Origin: Takifugu bimaculatus
Lineage: Eukaryota > Chordata > Actinopteri > Tetraodontiformes > Tetraodontidae
Reading direction: 5' to 3'
Length of the DNA: 64,000 nt
Assembly: GCA_004026145.2 (NCBI GenBank)
Contig: CP034980.1
Coordinates: 9,865,377 to 9,929,376 of the forward strand
Shown here: positions 9,285 through 20,881 of the stretch, piece after piece
Layout of the letters: each line of letters begins with the position of its first letter
How positions within the stretch are numbered: position 1 is the stretch's first letter
The notes under the pieces: generated by a model
Told to the model about the DNA's origin: nothing
The model's database searches: none
What the model saw: the letters and a program-made list of their open reading frames with translations, nothing else
Translations under genes and position numbers: made by a program

Positions 9285-9929
9285 AAAGACTTTGAATGTG
9301 AAATTTAGAAATAGAAAGAAATAAGAAAATCATTCAAGAGGTATTTCAGCCAGGATGACAAAATGGATGAGTCTTTGCTGTGGACCTAATGTGTGAGTGG
9401 TGACTCTGAATAATCACTCTGCAACAAAAAACCACAAAGATTGTTGACATGTGGTTATAAATGTGGGCAGAATGAGCAGAATGGCAAATGTGCACACATC
9501 AGGAAATGATGCGAGAATCTAAGTTTCAGTCTGAGGGGAACTAAGTACTGGTTTACTGCAAAATAAATAAATAAAATACAGTATATATTTACCAAACTCA
9601 TTATATCCGTTTTCATATAGAATTTTCATTTTATTGTCATTTATTTTTGTTATGAGATGGTATGCCAAAAAACCCAAAACCCCAAAAAATGACCCATTAT
9701 TGTCGTTGATTTTGTCCTCAAAGCTCATTAAAGTGGTCGTAAAGCAACTTAAACAGTTTTTTTTTGTTTGTGAATGAACTGAATCAACAACAACACCATT
9801 TTAGGGAAACGTCGGGGTGGTCCATTTGTCACCAATCCCCCATTTAAATATTCACCATGTGCTGGTGATGTGTTAGTTATCAGTGGATACTTCAAGGTAC
9901 GGCAAAGCAGGCGTTAAACTGAGTTACGT
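9285..9929. repeat. Array spacer R
   Basis: No gene. A shared block between the orphan P tail and LTR-alpha. It recurs in all units with a P-tail exon. Confidence 0.5.
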
Positions 9930-10102
9930 TGTGGCGGACACATAGGGGTGTATCTCACACCCAGGTGATGCATGGGGTGATGGGCGTGGTTAGCCCTTCA
10001 TTAGATGCACTGTTCGAAGCGCCATTTAGTATTGTCTGGTGGATGCGGAATAAAGACGTTTAAACCATCTGCTCAGTCTGAGTCGTTCCTCGTCCTGCCA
10101 CA
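9930..10102 (+). mobile_element. Solo LTR-alpha (best copy)
   Basis: TGTGGC...GCCACA, 173 bp, flanked by ACGT on both sides. It contains AATAAA followed by a short tail, as an LTR R/U5 region would. Confidence 0.55.
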
Positions 10103-10176
10103 ACGTCACAATAACATCAGCACAATTTTGCCTTTAGGTACAGTCAACTTTCCCCTGCTGCCCCCGAGAGGCATGG

Positions 10177-10582
10177 TGTGAGGGTGCAGTTTGTCACCCG
10201 CGCTGTTCTTTACTCTTATGTTAAGACTCAGACAAACCACACAAACAACTGGAGTCCTTTCAAGGGAGAGCTGAACAGCAGTTCAAGCTTCATCTGTCAA
10301 CTCTGCTCGTCTGTTGCTCGCTCGCCTCTTTTATTTGGTGCATACAAGATTTATGTCAATCAGGACCTCACGATTCCTTGTTTCCTAACTACTTTTCCCA
10401 TCTTTACGACCTCCTTGTCTTATCGAACAGGGTACCTCTAAGTGCTGGTTATATAAACAGCTCCAGCACTTAGTTTAAACATTCACACATTCCTTTTCTT
10501 AACAACATTCCCTAAACACTCTAAATCTACTCATCATAGCATTTAAATGATAATAGCAATAACAACAATAATTCTTCTCACA
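10177..10582. mobile_element. Solo LTR-beta
   Basis: A 406-bp insert with termini TGTGAG and CTCACA, flanked by ATGG on both sides. Units without it (for example at 24715 and 41675) read straight through as GAGGCATGGCATTTA. Full copies lie here and at 16922-17327. Copies truncated at the same point lie at 33714 and 62807. Confidence 0.6.
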
Positions 10583-10706
10583 ATGGCATTTAGTTAACAG
10601 TGAGTTAAATACGTAAAACACAGCATCTCTTTGCACACATTTCATTTGTTAATGAAGGAAAATGACCAAAAATATGGTAAAATGAAGTATAATGTAGAAG
10701 TCAGCC

Positions 10707-10841
10707 TTAATCAGCCCCTCCAGAGTATTCCCTGACACCAGAGTAGATGCTTCTTTCTTCCTTCTCTGTATCATCATTTCTCACTGATTTTCTTCGAGCA
10801 ATGTTTGGAATGGCGTAAACCAAATCCTGCTCCTCACTGGT
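10707..10841 (-). CDS. T3 terminal tail exon (ITIM) of A2
   Basis: A phase-0 terminal exon, 44 residues plus stop, with DLVYAIP and the ITIM SIYSGV. It follows T2 of A2 by about 415 bp and starts in the same phase as T2, so T1-T2 and T1-T3 would be alternative ends. With T3 the A2 product would be 322 residues. Confidence 0.6.
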   Translation of the reverse strand, partial: TSEEQDLVYAIPNIARRKSVRNDDTEKEERSIYSGVREYSGGAD

Positions 10842-11256
10842 CTGGGAGAAAACATGGACAATCATTATTATTGACATTATGTATGGCTGTTTATCATGTC
10901 TTTCCCTGTTGATTTCAGGGATCAACACTGACTTTTACAGCAGTTCTCTGCAGAGTATAATATAGAAATATAGACAATATAGACAACATAGAAATTAAAA
11001 CACCAAAAGTGCTAAAAAGAAAAATCTACAATAATCACAATAATACAATGAACAATAATAAGAAACAATTTCAGGTTGAGAGGAGCAGAACTGATCAAAC
11101 TTGACCAGACCAATTTTAAATTTTAAATCGGTCCTTCTATGGATACAAAGCAGCTCTTAAAACTCTTAAAAGCTGAGCGATAACGTCGCCATATTTGTAT
11201 CTGTGTGTAATTTTATTTGAATTGTCTTAATAAACAATGTGTTTCCTACATTTGCA

Positions 11257-12745
11257 TTAATTTCTTCTAACGGGGGTCCTCACTTCAGAGTAGACTGTTT
11301 CTTTGTCTTTGAGACGACCTCTGTCTGGTTGAGCTTTGCTCCTGGTGAAGACTGGAGCAGAATAACACATCTCCTCTTCTGTCTGAGCAGACACAGGGAA
11401 AAATCTCATGTTAATCAAAAATCAGTATTTACACGTCTATAACGCTTTTGATTGTTCTGATCCTCACCGGCTGAGTGTCCTCGTCACTCCCGCCTGTTGT
11501 GCAACTGAGTACGGCAGCTGTTTTAAAAATAAGAGAAATAAAAACAGCAGAGTTAAACGAGCTTTTTGGTGAAAGAAAAGTACACAAGTGAAGTAAATTT
11601 GCCCAAAATGCTTCTCTAGTAATTTTAAGACATTTTAGAGACGTGTTTCTTACCAGTGCAACAGCCACAAAGGTTATTCTTCTGCTTAGTCCTCAGATAA
11701 ATAAAAAGGACGATGAGACCAACGGACACAGCAGCACCGAGTGTGTATAAAACTATGGAGATTATATGGCCATCTTTAATTTTCACTGAAATCATAAAAT
11801 TAAAATAATTAGCAAATTAGCATATTTATTGCCAATTTGAAATACAGGAAGTAGAATGCAAAAATAAACTTTTACCTTCAATTTCGGGCTCTGAGCAGTT
11901 CTCCCATGTCTGCTCACATTTTCCTACGGAACAACACAAATCTCCAGAAGAGCAGATGTTACTGAAGACGCTGTTTCTGGATCTGTTTAAGTTGTTTTCA
12001 TCCACTTCCACGTTGTTTCTGCAATGAAAACTGAAAAATGGCCCAACAGATCTGGAGCCACAGCAGCGGCTGTTGAGGTCATCCAGAGACGTTGGGTTCT
12101 CGGAGTCAGAGAGGACGGGACACTGGAGGAGCACAGAGCGCTCTCCAGGGGTCGGATCATAGGGATGAGCCGTGGGGACACCATCACCTTCAGATTCCGA
12201 GACAAAATTAGGCACAAATGAATTCTGATAAATGAACTGTGATGTTCCAAGATGAACTATGTCCAAACCAGCAGATATTCACCTACTACTGTTAGGTCTA
12301 CTCTTTTCAAAAATGCACTTTGTGCCGTCATGCAGAAATAAACTCCAGTATCATTCACACGTGTGTTATTAATAACCAAAACAAATGATTCTTTTTCCAT
12401 TTTGGTTGTGAAGAGAGAATCTTTTGTATGTTCAAGTGATTTTCCGAGGAGTTCAGGTAAGGTTCCAGGAATAACTCTGATCCATAAGTGGATTGCTGCC
12501 GTCTTGCGGGGACACTTCAGTCTCACAGTCTCTCCAACAGTTACATTCTTGGTCTCAATGATGTTATTTGTGCATCCTGTAAAGGCAAATAATACACCCA
12601 ACAAAGGAAAATGTGTTTGATCTCTCCAAAATGACAGAGCAAAGAGCAGATTCTTGGAACTAATTAGTAAAAAAAAATGTAGTTTCCTGTGTTACTTACC
12701 CCCAAATCTGACAGGAAAGAGGAGGATATAAAATAGAATCAGCAT
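11257..12745 (-). CDS. NITR-like receptor A2, intact ITSM tail
   Basis: Best-preserved A-type gene, predicted 319 residues. Exons: leader 12745-12700, V 12576-12283, second Ig domain 12187-11876, TM 11785-11654, T1 11517-11468, T2 11382-11257. The V domain shows RLKC, LWIRV and DTGVYFC. The second domain is cysteine-rich (nine Cys) and has CC where an Ig Trp would stand. The TM core is IVLYTLGAAVSVGLIVLFIY, with no charged residue. T2 is full length (41 residues) and contains the ITSM-like TVYSEV. The second-domain start at 12187 was chosen because it keeps phase 1 and the usual spacing to the first cysteine. An AATAAA lies at 11212-11217 on the minus strand. ITSM and ITIM motifs suggest SH2-dependent signalling; the ligand is unknown. 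Confidence 0.75.
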
Positions 12746-14100
12746 TCTCTACTTAGTGCGCCTGTCGCGTCTCACGGGTTAAAGGTGCTGCTCAAATGAT
12801 CAGATGAAGGAAACAGTTTCATTACAGTGTTCTTGGTTCTCAGTAAGAGCACAGGGGAAGTGATATCAGCTCGTTTTCCAACCTCTGAAAACTGAAGCAG
12901 AGTTTTTAACTAGTAAAAGCACTGTGATGACATTTCCCCTTTTCTTAAATCTGAGAGTATTTAGTTTTGATGGTGAAGGAATTCATTTGAATTTTAGCTC
13001 CCTGACTCGCAAACCAGAAATTTACAGCAGTAACCCAAAAATTATGTTTAGAAGAGATTTTGGTTTGTGTTTTAACACATCCAATAAGATCACCTACACT
13101 TCAAACCAATCTAATTTAAACTAATTTACTAATAATTACATGTATTTAATATAGAATAATATTAAGAATGAACAAACTCTCTCCTTGAGGCAAGTGTGGT
13201 GAGGCAGAAACCATGAAATGACCCTGTTTCCTTTAACCCAACTGGTAGAGAGAGGAAGAGGTGCAATAGAGGGGGGTTAGAAAGACAATAGACACGTTCA
13301 GCACAAAAATATTTAGATTTAAAATTCAAAGAACAATAATATACAAGTCTGTTTAAGTGAAGTGGAAAACAAGTGTGTAATGACTTCATCTACCACGAGG
13401 GGGAGACATACATGCTGCAGTACATATTCAAATTGTACTGCAGCACCAACAATTACGCATTTGTGCTTAAACTTGCAGCAGTTTTTGAACCTGAACTGGA
13501 ACCAGTAGGTCTGTTTGATGTGGCTTAATCTAATAGGCAGTCCCTCAAAGTCTGGTGACATCCTGATGTGCAGAATTATTTAAACAAATGATAAACTAGG
13601 ATTGCATTATTAATTCTTATTATTTTGTGGTCTAATCAGCTCACATAAAAGATTCTTATAAAGCTAGCCACATGCTGCTTTAATACTAGACCAATGTCTG
13701 CGGATGTCCAGACCTCCAGTGGATATAAAGAATAGTTGAACATTTTTCGCTTAATTTATAATCTAGGCCAATGGTTTGACAGACAATTATGTGGTTTAGA
13801 CAGTTCATAGGTTTCAATTTCCGTGTATATTGATGCATCTGTTCATTTTCAACCAAATGTCTGTTTTCCTTATATACATAGTAACTTATTAATGGCTGCC
13901 TTACAAATGAATTTTGCTTTAACAAACAAGATTAAACACTAAATTATTGCCCACAAATCAGAGCAAAGACAGCAGCTCATCGTCGGTCAAACACTGAGGA
14001 CACCAGACTTTGGAAGAATCTATCAATTAGTTTTCTTTTCTGTTCATATGTAGAAATTCAGCAGTTATCAAACTACTGTGGAGGAACCTCTCACAGACTG

Positions 14101-14101
<1 letters not shown>
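12746..14101. repeat. Array spacer: A-gene 5' flank
   Basis: No gene. Matches the flanks of A1, A3, A5 and A6. Short conserved open frames on both strands change mostly at amino-acid-altering positions and are not credible genes. Confidence 0.5.
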
Positions 14102-14145
<44 letters not shown>

Positions 14146-14185
14146 CTCTCACACACACACACACTCACACACACACACAGACACA
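14102..14185. repeat. (CA)n microsatellite
   Basis: An interrupted CA/CT tract at the standard position of the unit. Confidence 0.95.
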
Positions 14186-14356
14186 GGCAACAGAACGTTC
14201 ACAGTCCAGCCCAGGAAGCCGTGCTCCACATTGAAGCCGAAACGACACAAATGAGGGTTCAAGTTTCCTGTTGGCTGATGTTATTGTGAGCTGTGACCTC
14301 ACAGGCTGCTGAGAAGGAGCTTTCCTGGATAGAAATGTGTTAATATAAAAGATAAT

Positions 14357-15111
14357 AGATTAGATTAGATTAGATTCAACTTTATTGTTATTGCACATGT
14401 ACAGGTACAGAGCAACAAAATGCAGTTTAGCATCTAACCAGAAGTGCAAAAGAAGCAGCAAGTGAGGATAATAACTTAATCAATACAGTATGCGCGGTTA
14501 TTTTTACAGTCGTTTACCAGGTTGTGCTATAAACATATTTTACAGATGGTGTTTACATTAAATGCCTTAGACTATAAGTGCAGGAGCTATTTAGCTATTT
14601 ACATAAGATAGAGGAGATGTGCAAATCATAAATTACGTGTATACAGATGATAGAGTGCATGAGTGCGCAGGACAGGTTTAAACAGTAGCTACGTTGGTTA
14701 ATAAGCTAGTGAGTTGTTGTGGAAACTGCTGTAGTGTAGTGAGGTGTGGAGGGTGTAAGGGTCAGCAGGAGTTCAACAGGGACACCGCTCTGGGGAAGAA
14801 GCTGTTCCTCAGTCTACTGGTCCGAGTCCTGAGGTTTCTGTAGCGCCTCCCAGAGGGCAGGAGGGAAAATAGTCTGTGGGCGGGGTGGGAGGAGTCCTTG
14901 AGTATGCTGCGTGCTCGATGCAGGCAGCGCTTCCTCTGGACATCTCCGATGGCAGGGAGTGTAGTCCTTGTGATGCGTTGGGCAGTTTTCACCACCCTCT
15001 GCAAGGCCTTGTGCTCAGCGATAGTGCAGCTTCCATACCAGACTGACACGCAGTTGGTCAGGATGCTTTCTATCGCACAGCGATAGAAGTTCACCAGGAC
15101 AGCCGAGGATA
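14357..15111 (-). mobile_element. L2-type LINE 3' fragment
   Basis: A 5'-truncated non-LTR retrotransposon fragment. On the minus strand the end of an open frame is typical of the C-terminus of fish L2/CR1-group LINEs (for example FYRCAIESILTNCVSVWYGS). It ends in a short TCTAA-type repeat rather than poly(A). It is found only in this unit. The CTGGATAGAAATG flank appears on both sides, but the junction is not a clean target duplication. Confidence 0.7.
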
Positions 15112-16246
15112 GCTGGATAGAAATGGTTGAGGACGTTATTGTAAAATACAAATAAATAACATCAAGGTAAACTTAATTTGTATGTGCACCATTGATTATT
15201 ATTCATATTTTACATTGACATCCTGATGTGCAAACTTTTTTAAACAAATGATAAACTAGGATTGCATTATTACTTATTACTTATTATTATTATTTGTTCT
15301 AATCAGCTCACATAGACGATTCTTATAAAGCTAGCCACACGCTGCTTTAATACTAGACCAATGTCTGCGGATGTCCAGACCTCCAGTGGATATAAAGAAT
15401 AGTTGAACATTTTTCGCTTAATTTATAATCTAGGCCAATGGTTTGACAGACAATTATGTGGTTTAGACAGTTCATATGTTTCAATTTCCGTGTTTATCGG
15501 ATGCATCTGTTCATTTTCAACCAAATGTCTGTTTTACTTATATGCATAGTAACTTATTGATGGCTGCCTTATAAATAAACTTTGCTTTAACAAACAAATA
15601 AACATTAAATTATTGGGAAAAATCTGTAACAAAACATAAAAGGTAAGTTTTTAGCCTTTTATTAAACACACTGAAGGACACTTTTAGTTAATTCTGGTTC
15701 ATAATAACAAAAATGCTTTTGCTGGGACACACCAGCATTACTTTGAGCAAGTTTCAGAACAATTAACAAACCTACAAAAAAGACAATATGGAAATTAAAA
15801 CACCAAAACTGCTAAAAAAAATCTACAATAATCACAGTAATACAATGATCAATAATAAGAAACAGTTTCAGGTTTTGAGGAGCAGAACTGATCAAACCTG
15901 ACCAGACCAATTTTAAATTTTAAATCGGTCCTTCTATGGATACAAAGCAGCTCTTAAAACTCTTAAAAGCTGAGCGATAACGTCACCATATTTGTATCTG
16001 TGTGTAATTTTATTTGAATTGTCTTAATAAACAATGTGTTTCCTACATTTGTATTATTCATCGACATCAGTGCTGGAGTAATTTTATTTTCTCCCTACAA
16101 ATTAACAAATATCAAACACGCACTGGTGCTGTGTCACAGTGGATACATTGAGTTCCTCACTATAGAGGGTATAGGGGTTGATTTTCGACACCGCCTCAGA
16201 TTTACACGTCATCGTTGGAGATTTAACGTGTGTTGATTATTTTCAG
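15112..16246. repeat. Array spacer, composite
   Basis: No gene. A mosaic of the A 5' flank block, the receptor 3' flank block (from about 15780) and the P-tail upstream block (from about 16058). The joins differ from other units, which points to unequal exchange. Confidence 0.5.
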
Positions 16247-16363
16247 GATGGCGAGTTGAGAGAAGAGAGCTATGTAACGCTGAATTTCCCCTCAAGAAAG
16301 AAAAGGCATGCAGCAAAGGGGGAGTTACCCCCAGAGTGCATTTACTCTGGTGTCAGAGGCTGA
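16247..16363 (+). pseudogene. Orphan P-type terminal tail exon 2
   Basis: An intact 117-nt copy after TTTTCAG with REESYVTLNF and CIYSGVRG. Confidence 0.65.
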
Positions 16364-16921
16364 AAAGACTTTGAATGTGAAATTTAGAAATAGAAAGAAA
16401 TAAGAAAATCATTCAAGAGGTATTTCAGCCAGGATGACAAAATGGATGCGTCTTTGCTCTGGACCTAATGTGTGAGCGGTGACTCTGAATAATCACTCTG
16501 CAACAAAAAACCGCAACGATTGTAGACATGTGGTTATAAATGTGGCCAGAATGAGCAGAATGGCAAATGTGCACACATCAGGAAATGATGCTAGAATCTA
16601 AGTTTCAGTCTGAGGGGAACTAAGTACTGGTTTACTGTAAAATATATAAATAAAATACAGTATATATATACCAAACTCATTGGTGTGTAAATGAACTGAA
16701 TCAACAACAACACCATTTTAGGGACACGTTGGGGTGGTCCATTTGTCACCAATCCCCCATTTAAATATTCACCATGTGCTGGTGATGTGTTAGTTATCAG
16801 TGGATACTTCAAGGTACGGCAAAGCAGGAGTTAAACTGAGTTACGCCACTATAACATGAGTTCAGCACAGTTTTGCCTTTAGGTACAGTCAACTTTCCCC
16901 TGCTGCCCCCGAGAGGCGTGG
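16364..16921. repeat. Array spacer with LTR-alpha empty site
   Basis: No gene. At about 16838-16860 the sequence runs from GAGTTACG directly into CCACTATAACAT. Other units hold LTR-alpha at this point. Confidence 0.5.
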
Positions 16922-17327
16922 TGTGAGGGTGTAGTTTGTCACTCGCGCTGTTCTTTACTCTTATGTTAAGACTCAGACAAACCACACAAACAACTGGAGT
17001 CCTTGCAAGGGAGAGCTGAGCAGCAGTTCAAGCTTCATCTGTCAACTCTGCTCGTCTGCTGCTCGCTCGCCTCTTTTATTTGGTGAATACAAGATTTATG
17101 TCAATCAGGACCTCACGATTCCTTGTTTCCTAACTACTTTTCCGATCTTTACGACCGCCTTGTCTGATCGAACAGGGTATCTCTAAGTGCTGGTTATATA
17201 AACAGCTCCAGCACTTAGTTTAAACATTCACACATTCCTTTTCTTAACAACATTCCTTAAACACTCTAAATCTACTCATCATAGCATTTAAATGATAATA
17301 GCAATAACAACAATAATTCTTCTCACA
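16922..17327. mobile_element. Solo LTR-beta
   Basis: A full 406-bp copy with termini TGTGAG/CTCACA. The left flank has a G in place of the A in ATGG. Confidence 0.6.
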
Positions 17328-17451
17328 ATGGCATTTAGTTAACAGTGAGTTAGATACGTAAAACAAAGCATCTCTTTGCACACATTTCATTTGTTAATGA
17401 AGGAAAATGACCAGAAATATGGTGAAATGAAGTATAATGTAGAAGTCAGCC

Positions 17452-17586
17452 TTAATCAGCCCCTCCAGAGTATTCCCTGACATCAGAGTAGATGCTTCTT
17501 TCTTCCTTCTCTGTATCATCATTTCTCACTGATTTACTTTGAGCAATGTTTGGAATGGCGTAAACCAAATCCTGATCCTCACTGGT
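17452..17586 (-). CDS. T3 terminal tail exon (ITIM) of A3
   Basis: A phase-0 terminal exon, 44 residues, with ITIM SIYSDV. T2 of A3 has lost its ITSM, so T1-T3 splicing would be the only way for A3 to keep a consensus tyrosine motif. Confidence 0.6.
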   Translation of the reverse strand, partial: TSEDQDLVYAIPNIAQSKSVRNDDTEKEERSIYSDVREYSGGAD

Positions 17587-18015
17587 CTGGGAGAGTTCAT
17601 GGACAATCATTATTATTGACATTATGTATGGCTGTTTATCATGTCTTTACATGTTGATTGCAGTGATCAACACTGACTTTTACAGCAGTTCTTTGCAGAG
17701 TATAATATAGAAATATAGACAATATAGAAATTAAAACACCCAAAGTGCTAAAAAGAAAAACCTACAATAATCACAATAATACAATGAACAATAATAAGAA
17801 ACAGTTTCAGGTTGAGAGGAGCAGAACTGATCAAACCTGACCAGACAAATTTTAAATTTTAAATCGGTCCCTCTATGGATACAAAGCAGCTCTTAAAACT
17901 CTTAAAAGCTGAGCGATAACGTCGCCATATTTGTATCTGTGTGTAATTTTATTTGAATTGTCTTAATAAAAAATGTGTTTCCTACATTTGCATTAATTTC
18001 TTCTAACGGGGGTCC

Positions 18016-19463
18016 TCACTTCAGAGTAGACTGTTTGTCTTTGAGACGACCTCTGTCTGGTTGAGCTTTGCTCCTGGTGAAGACTGCAGCAGAATAACAC
18101 ATCTCCTCTTCTGTCTGAGCAGACACAGGGAAAAATCTCATGTTAATCAAAAATCAGTATTTACACGTCTAGAACGCTTTTGATTGTTCTGATCCTCACC
18201 GGCTGAGTGTCCTCGCCACTCACGCCTGTTGTGCAACTGAGTACGGCAGCTGTTTTAAAAATAAGAGAAATAAAAACAGCAGAGTAAAACGAGCTGTTTG
18301 GTGAAAGAAAAGTACACAAGTGAAGTAAATTTGCCCAAAATGCTTCTCAAGTAACTTTAAGACATTTAAGAGACGTGTTTCTTACCAGTGCAACAGCCAC
18401 AAAGGTTATTCTTCTGCTCAGTCCTCAGATAAATAAAAAGGACGATGAGACCAACGGACACAGCAGCACCGAGTGTGTATAAAACTGTGGAGCTTATATA
18501 GCAATCTTTAATTTTCACTGAAATCATAAAATTAAAATAATTAGCATATTTATTGCCAATTTGAAATACAGGAAGTAGAATGTAAAAATCAACTTCAATT
18601 TTGGGCTCTGAGCAGTTCCCCCATGTCTGCTCACATTTTACAATGGAACAACACAAATCTCCAGAAGAGCAGATGTTACTGAAGACGCTGTTTCTGGATC
18701 TGTTTAAGTTGTTTTCATCCACTTCCACGTTGTTTCTGCAATGAAAACTGAAAAATGGCCCAACAGATCTGGAGCCACAGCAGCGGCTGTTGAGGTCATC
18801 CAGAGACGTTGGGTTCTCGGAGTCAGAGAGGACGGGACACTGGAGGAGCACAGAGCGTTCTCCAGGGGTCGGATCATAGGGATGAGCCGTGGGGACACCA
18901 TCACCTTCGGATTCTGAGACAAAATTAGGCACAAATGAATTCTGATAAATGAACTGTGATGTTCCAAGATGAACTATGTCCAAACCAGCAGATATTCACC
19001 TACTACTGTTAGGTCTACTCTTTTCAAAAATACACTTTTCCCCAAGCAGAAATAAACTCCAGTATCATTCACACGTGTGTTATTAATAACCAAATCAAAT
19101 GATCCTGATTCCATTTTGTTTGTGAAGTGAGAATATTTTGTATTATTAATTGATGTTTTTCCGAGGAGTTCAGGTAAGGTTCCAGGAATAACTCTGATCC
19201 ATAAGCGGGGTGCTGACGTCTTGCGGGGACACTTCAGTCTCACAGTCTCTCCAACAGTTACCTTCTCGGTCTCAATGTTGTTATTTGTGCATCCTGTAAA
19301 GGCAAATAATACACCCAACATAGGAAAATGTGTTTGATCTCTCCAAAATGACAGAGCAAAGAGCAGATTCTTGGAACTAATTTAAAAAAAAAAAAAGTAG
19401 TTTCCTGGGTTACTTACCCCCAAATCTGACAGGAAAGAGGAGGATATAAAATAGAATCACCAT
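18016..19463 (-). CDS. NITR-like receptor A3 with exonised intron
   Basis: Predicted 335 residues. Exons: leader 19463-19418, V 19293-19000, fused second domain plus TM 18904-18386, T1 18249-18200, T2 18114-18016. Seven bases are missing at the second-domain donor compared with sisters (at about 18592), so the GTAAAA donor is gone. The former 82-bp intron is now 75 bp, has no stop and keeps frame, joining the second domain to the TM by about 25 new residues. The V domain differs most from its sisters, with CLGKSVFLKR at the CDR3-like site and a one-residue longer CDR2-like loop. T2 carries the 4-nt deletion and ends after QSTLK. Confidence 0.7.
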
Positions 19464-20837
19464 TCTCTACTTAGTGCGCCTGTCGCGTCTCACGGGTTAA
19501 AGGTGCTGCTCAAATGATCAGATGAAGGAAACAGTTTCATTACAGTGTGCTTGGTTCTCAGTAAGAGCACAGGGGAGGTGATATCAGCTCCTTTTCCAAC
19601 CTGTGAAAACTGAAGCAGAGTTTTTATTTTTAAAGTAAAAGCACTATGATGACATTTCCCCTTTTCTTAAATCTGAGAGTATTTAGTTTTGATGGTGAAG
19701 GAATTCATTTGAATTTTAGCTCCCTGACTCGCCAACCAGAAATTTACAGCAGTAACCCAAAAATTATGTTTAGAAGAGATTTTGGTTTGTGGTTTAGCAC
19801 ATCTAATAAGATCATCTACTCTTCAAACCAATTTATTTTAAACTAATTTACTAATAATTACATGTATTTAATATAGAATAATATTAAGAATGAACAAACT
19901 CTCTCCTTGAGGCAAGGGTGGTGAGGCAGAAACCATGAAATGACCCTGTTTCCTTTAACCCAACTGGTAGAGAGAGGAAGAGGTGCAATAGAGGGAGGTT
20001 AGAAAGACAATAGACACGTTCAGCACAAAAATATTTAGATTTAAAATTCAAAGAACAATAATATACAAGTCTGTTTAAGTGAAGTGGAAAACAAGTGTGT
20101 AATGACTTCATCTACCACTAGGGGGAGACATCCATGCTGCAGAACATTTTAAAATTGTACTGTAGCGCCAACAATTACGCATTTGTGCTTAAGCAGCAGT
20201 TTTTGAACCTGAACTGGAACCAGTAGGTCTGTTTGATGTGGCTCAATCTAATAGGCAGTCCATCAAAGTCTGGTGACATCCTGATGTGCAGAATTATTTA
20301 AACAAATGATAAACTAGGATTGCATTATTAATTATTAATTCTTATTATTTTGTGGTCTAATCAGCTGACATAGAAGATTCTTATAAAGCTAGCCACACGG
20401 TGCTTTAATACTAGACCAATGTCTGCGGATGTCCAGACCTCCAGTGGATATAAAGAATAGTTGAACATTTTTCGCTTAATTTATAATCTAGGCCAATGGT
20501 TTGACAGATAATTATGTGGTTTAGACAGTTCATATGTTTCAATTTCTGTGTATATTGATGCATCTGTTCATTGTCAACCAAATGTCTATTTTACTTATAT
20601 ACATAGTAACTTATTAACGGCTGCATTGCAAATGAATTTTGCTTTAACAAACAAGATTAAACACTAAATTATTGCCCACAAATCAGATCAAAGACAGCAG
20701 CTCATCGTCGGTCAAACACTGAGGACACCAGACTTTGGAAGAATCTGTCAATTAGTTTTCTTTTCTGTTCATATGTAGAAATTCATCAGTAATCAAACTA
20801 CTGTGGAAGAACCTCTCACAGACTGCCCCCCGCCCCC
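19464..20837. repeat. Array spacer: A-gene 5' flank
   Basis: No gene. Same block as 12746-14101. Confidence 0.5.
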
Positions 20838-20881
20838 CTCACACACACACAGACACAGACACACACACACACACACACACA
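20838..20881. repeat. (CA)n microsatellite
   Basis: A short CA tract with GACA interruptions. Confidence 0.95.

Noticed and set aside
11876..12224. Alternative start of the A second-domain exon at 12224 (TTTATCAG acceptor, phase 0)
   Set aside because: Would need a phase-0 V donor (ACA|GTAGTA). The phase-1 acceptor at 12187 matches the other Ig introns and the B spacing to the first cysteine. It remains possible as an isoform.
11987..12250. An 87-residue frame overlapping the A second-domain exon in another frame
   Set aside because: Lacks Ig landmarks, while the chosen frame keeps LLQC and CSVGKC and fits the intron phases.
14762..15151. A 129-residue minus-strand frame with LINE-like residues
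   Set aside because: Not a host gene. It is the truncated C-terminus of the L2-type element and is annotated as such.
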